Assembly (NCBI GenBank): GCA_009731375.1
Contig: BJOX01000029.1
Coordinates: forward strand, 1,242,931 to 1,306,930
From: Paulinella micropora
Lineage: Eukaryota > Cercozoa > Imbricatea > Euglyphida
Length of the DNA stretch: 64,000 nt
Reading direction: 5' to 3'
Part shown: positions 63,296 to 64,000 of the stretch, in pieces
How the letters are laid out: every line of letters begins with the position of its first letter
How positions within the stretch are numbered: the stretch's first letter is position 1
Notes under the pieces: generated by a model
What the model saw: only the letters and a program-made list of their open reading frames with translations
Told to the model about the DNA's origin: nothing
The model's database searches: none
Translations under genes and position numbers: made by a program

Positions 63296-63425
63296 GTAGT
63301 GATAGTCACTACCGTTTTAGTGATGGGCACTAGCCTTGTAGTGATGGGCACTAGACCGGTAGTGATGGGCACTAGCATCTTAGTGATGATCACTATAGTG
63401 GTCGTCATCATAGGGTATATTGTCT
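63296..63425. repeat. palindromic TAGTGATGGGCACTA repeats
   Basis: Five copies of TAGTGATNGGCACTA about 22 bp apart, with AGTGA and CACTA half-sites like the arrays upstream but with a different centre. Confidence 0.85.
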
Positions 63426-63559
63426 AGTCACTACATCTTGACAATACTAATAATGATCATTGTATGCAAGATTTACATTGAATGGACGTAATGTATGAAG
63501 GTGAACATATCCTTGTAGGTAGTGAAGATTGCACGTGTCCTGCCCAGGACGGAGCATAC

Positions 63560-64000
63560 CTTTTGGCTGCATCAACTTGTGTGTGGAGTTATGCATCACA
63601 TGAAGAATTGGGGCCCTCTACCAGACACTTCTGCGTATTGGCTAGAGAGGCAGCAGAAGTTCCTGAAAGGCCAAGTACATAGCCAGAAAGACCCTGAAAT
63701 GACTCTTTTCAAACGCTGGAGTGATGTTGCATGTCTGAAGACTACATTTGGACAGGCAATCTCCGACTTGCAACAAAGCGCTGCCATGCCAAACACCAGG
63801 AAGAAATGCTTTCAGTTTGATGAAAAACAGCTCCAGCTCCAGGTGAATCCGGATGAACCAAACAAGTTAATTTGTACAAAAAAGTACAAGCTAGCTGAAG
63901 AGCAGCGTACGGATGTCATTTTGTTCTTGGAAAAGTACTGGAGAGAGTTAGGACTTTCTCGAGTTGATGAAAACAAGATGCAAACAAATGAACGTCCTGA
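63560..64000 (+). CDS. CACTA/EnSpm-like transposase, downstream exon (runs off window)
   Basis: Frame through MKNWGPLPDTSAYWLERQQK, FLKGQVHSQKDPEM, CFQFDEKQLQLQVNPDEPNK and LFLEKYWRELG, open to the window end. The H-x-GP...Y-x-x-E...K-x-LK pattern resembles the DUF4218 region that follows the Tnp2 domain in CACTA transposases. The 5' exon border is probably at or before 63500 and was not fixed. Confidence 0.6.

Overview
The window is eukaryotic nuclear DNA: GT-AG introns with matching reading-frame phase, a tRNA-derived SINE-like insert and many microsatellites. It is almost entirely nested mobile DNA. No gene identifies the host; a protist or alga fits best because both large inserts are polinton-like viruses (PLVs), but this is inference.

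Layout. The outermost element is a tyrosine-recombinase (DIRS-order) retrotransposon, about 601-59204, with a roughly 230-bp direct repeat at each end, a gag gene, an RT-RNase H gene and a tyrosine recombinase. Its gag ORF is interrupted twice. PLV1 (1063-21043, 19,981 bp) has about 156-bp terminal inverted repeats and the 6-bp target duplication CAGCTA. PLV2 (21123-53323) has about 245-bp TIRs and the target duplication ACCACT. Only 79 bp of gag separate them. Taking the three gag pieces (837-1062, 21050-21122, 53330-54152) together with one copy of each duplication gives exactly 374 codons with no stop, which fixes both insertion boundaries.

The two PLVs share an order: small basic protein, protein-primed DNA polymerase B, two small GKY-domain proteins, a beta-rich virion protein, major capsid, penton, Ulp1-like protease, coiled-coil protein, basic protein, packaging ATPase, a small conserved protein, a Cys-rich secreted or anchored protein, a two-TM protein, a long fibre with an S74-type chaperone end, an acidic protein and an rve integrase. 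The structural genes are close relatives, but the polymerases are of two different types and only PLV1 keeps a HIRAN gene. Most genes in both carry frameshifts or stops. Gene ends are marked by perfect stem-loops next to the stop codon, and many starts by a TATATA box a few bases upstream of ATG.

PLV2 is itself interrupted by a 10.4-kb DNA transposon (29109-39546) with about 400-bp TIRs, an intron-containing DUF7869-like transposase with a RanBP2-type zinc finger, and a divergent intron-containing Lys/Glu-rich gene. A SINE-like insert breaks its polymerase and an (ACTT)n tract breaks its fibre. Right of the retrotransposon lie (CATA)n and (CTAT)n tracts, then a CACTA/EnSpm-like (Tnp2) transposase gene running off the window, with arrays of a 21-bp palindromic repeat in its introns. 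There are three N gaps (14771-14780, 21793-22489, 34728-35469). Some single-base frameshifts lie in homopolymers and could be assembly errors.
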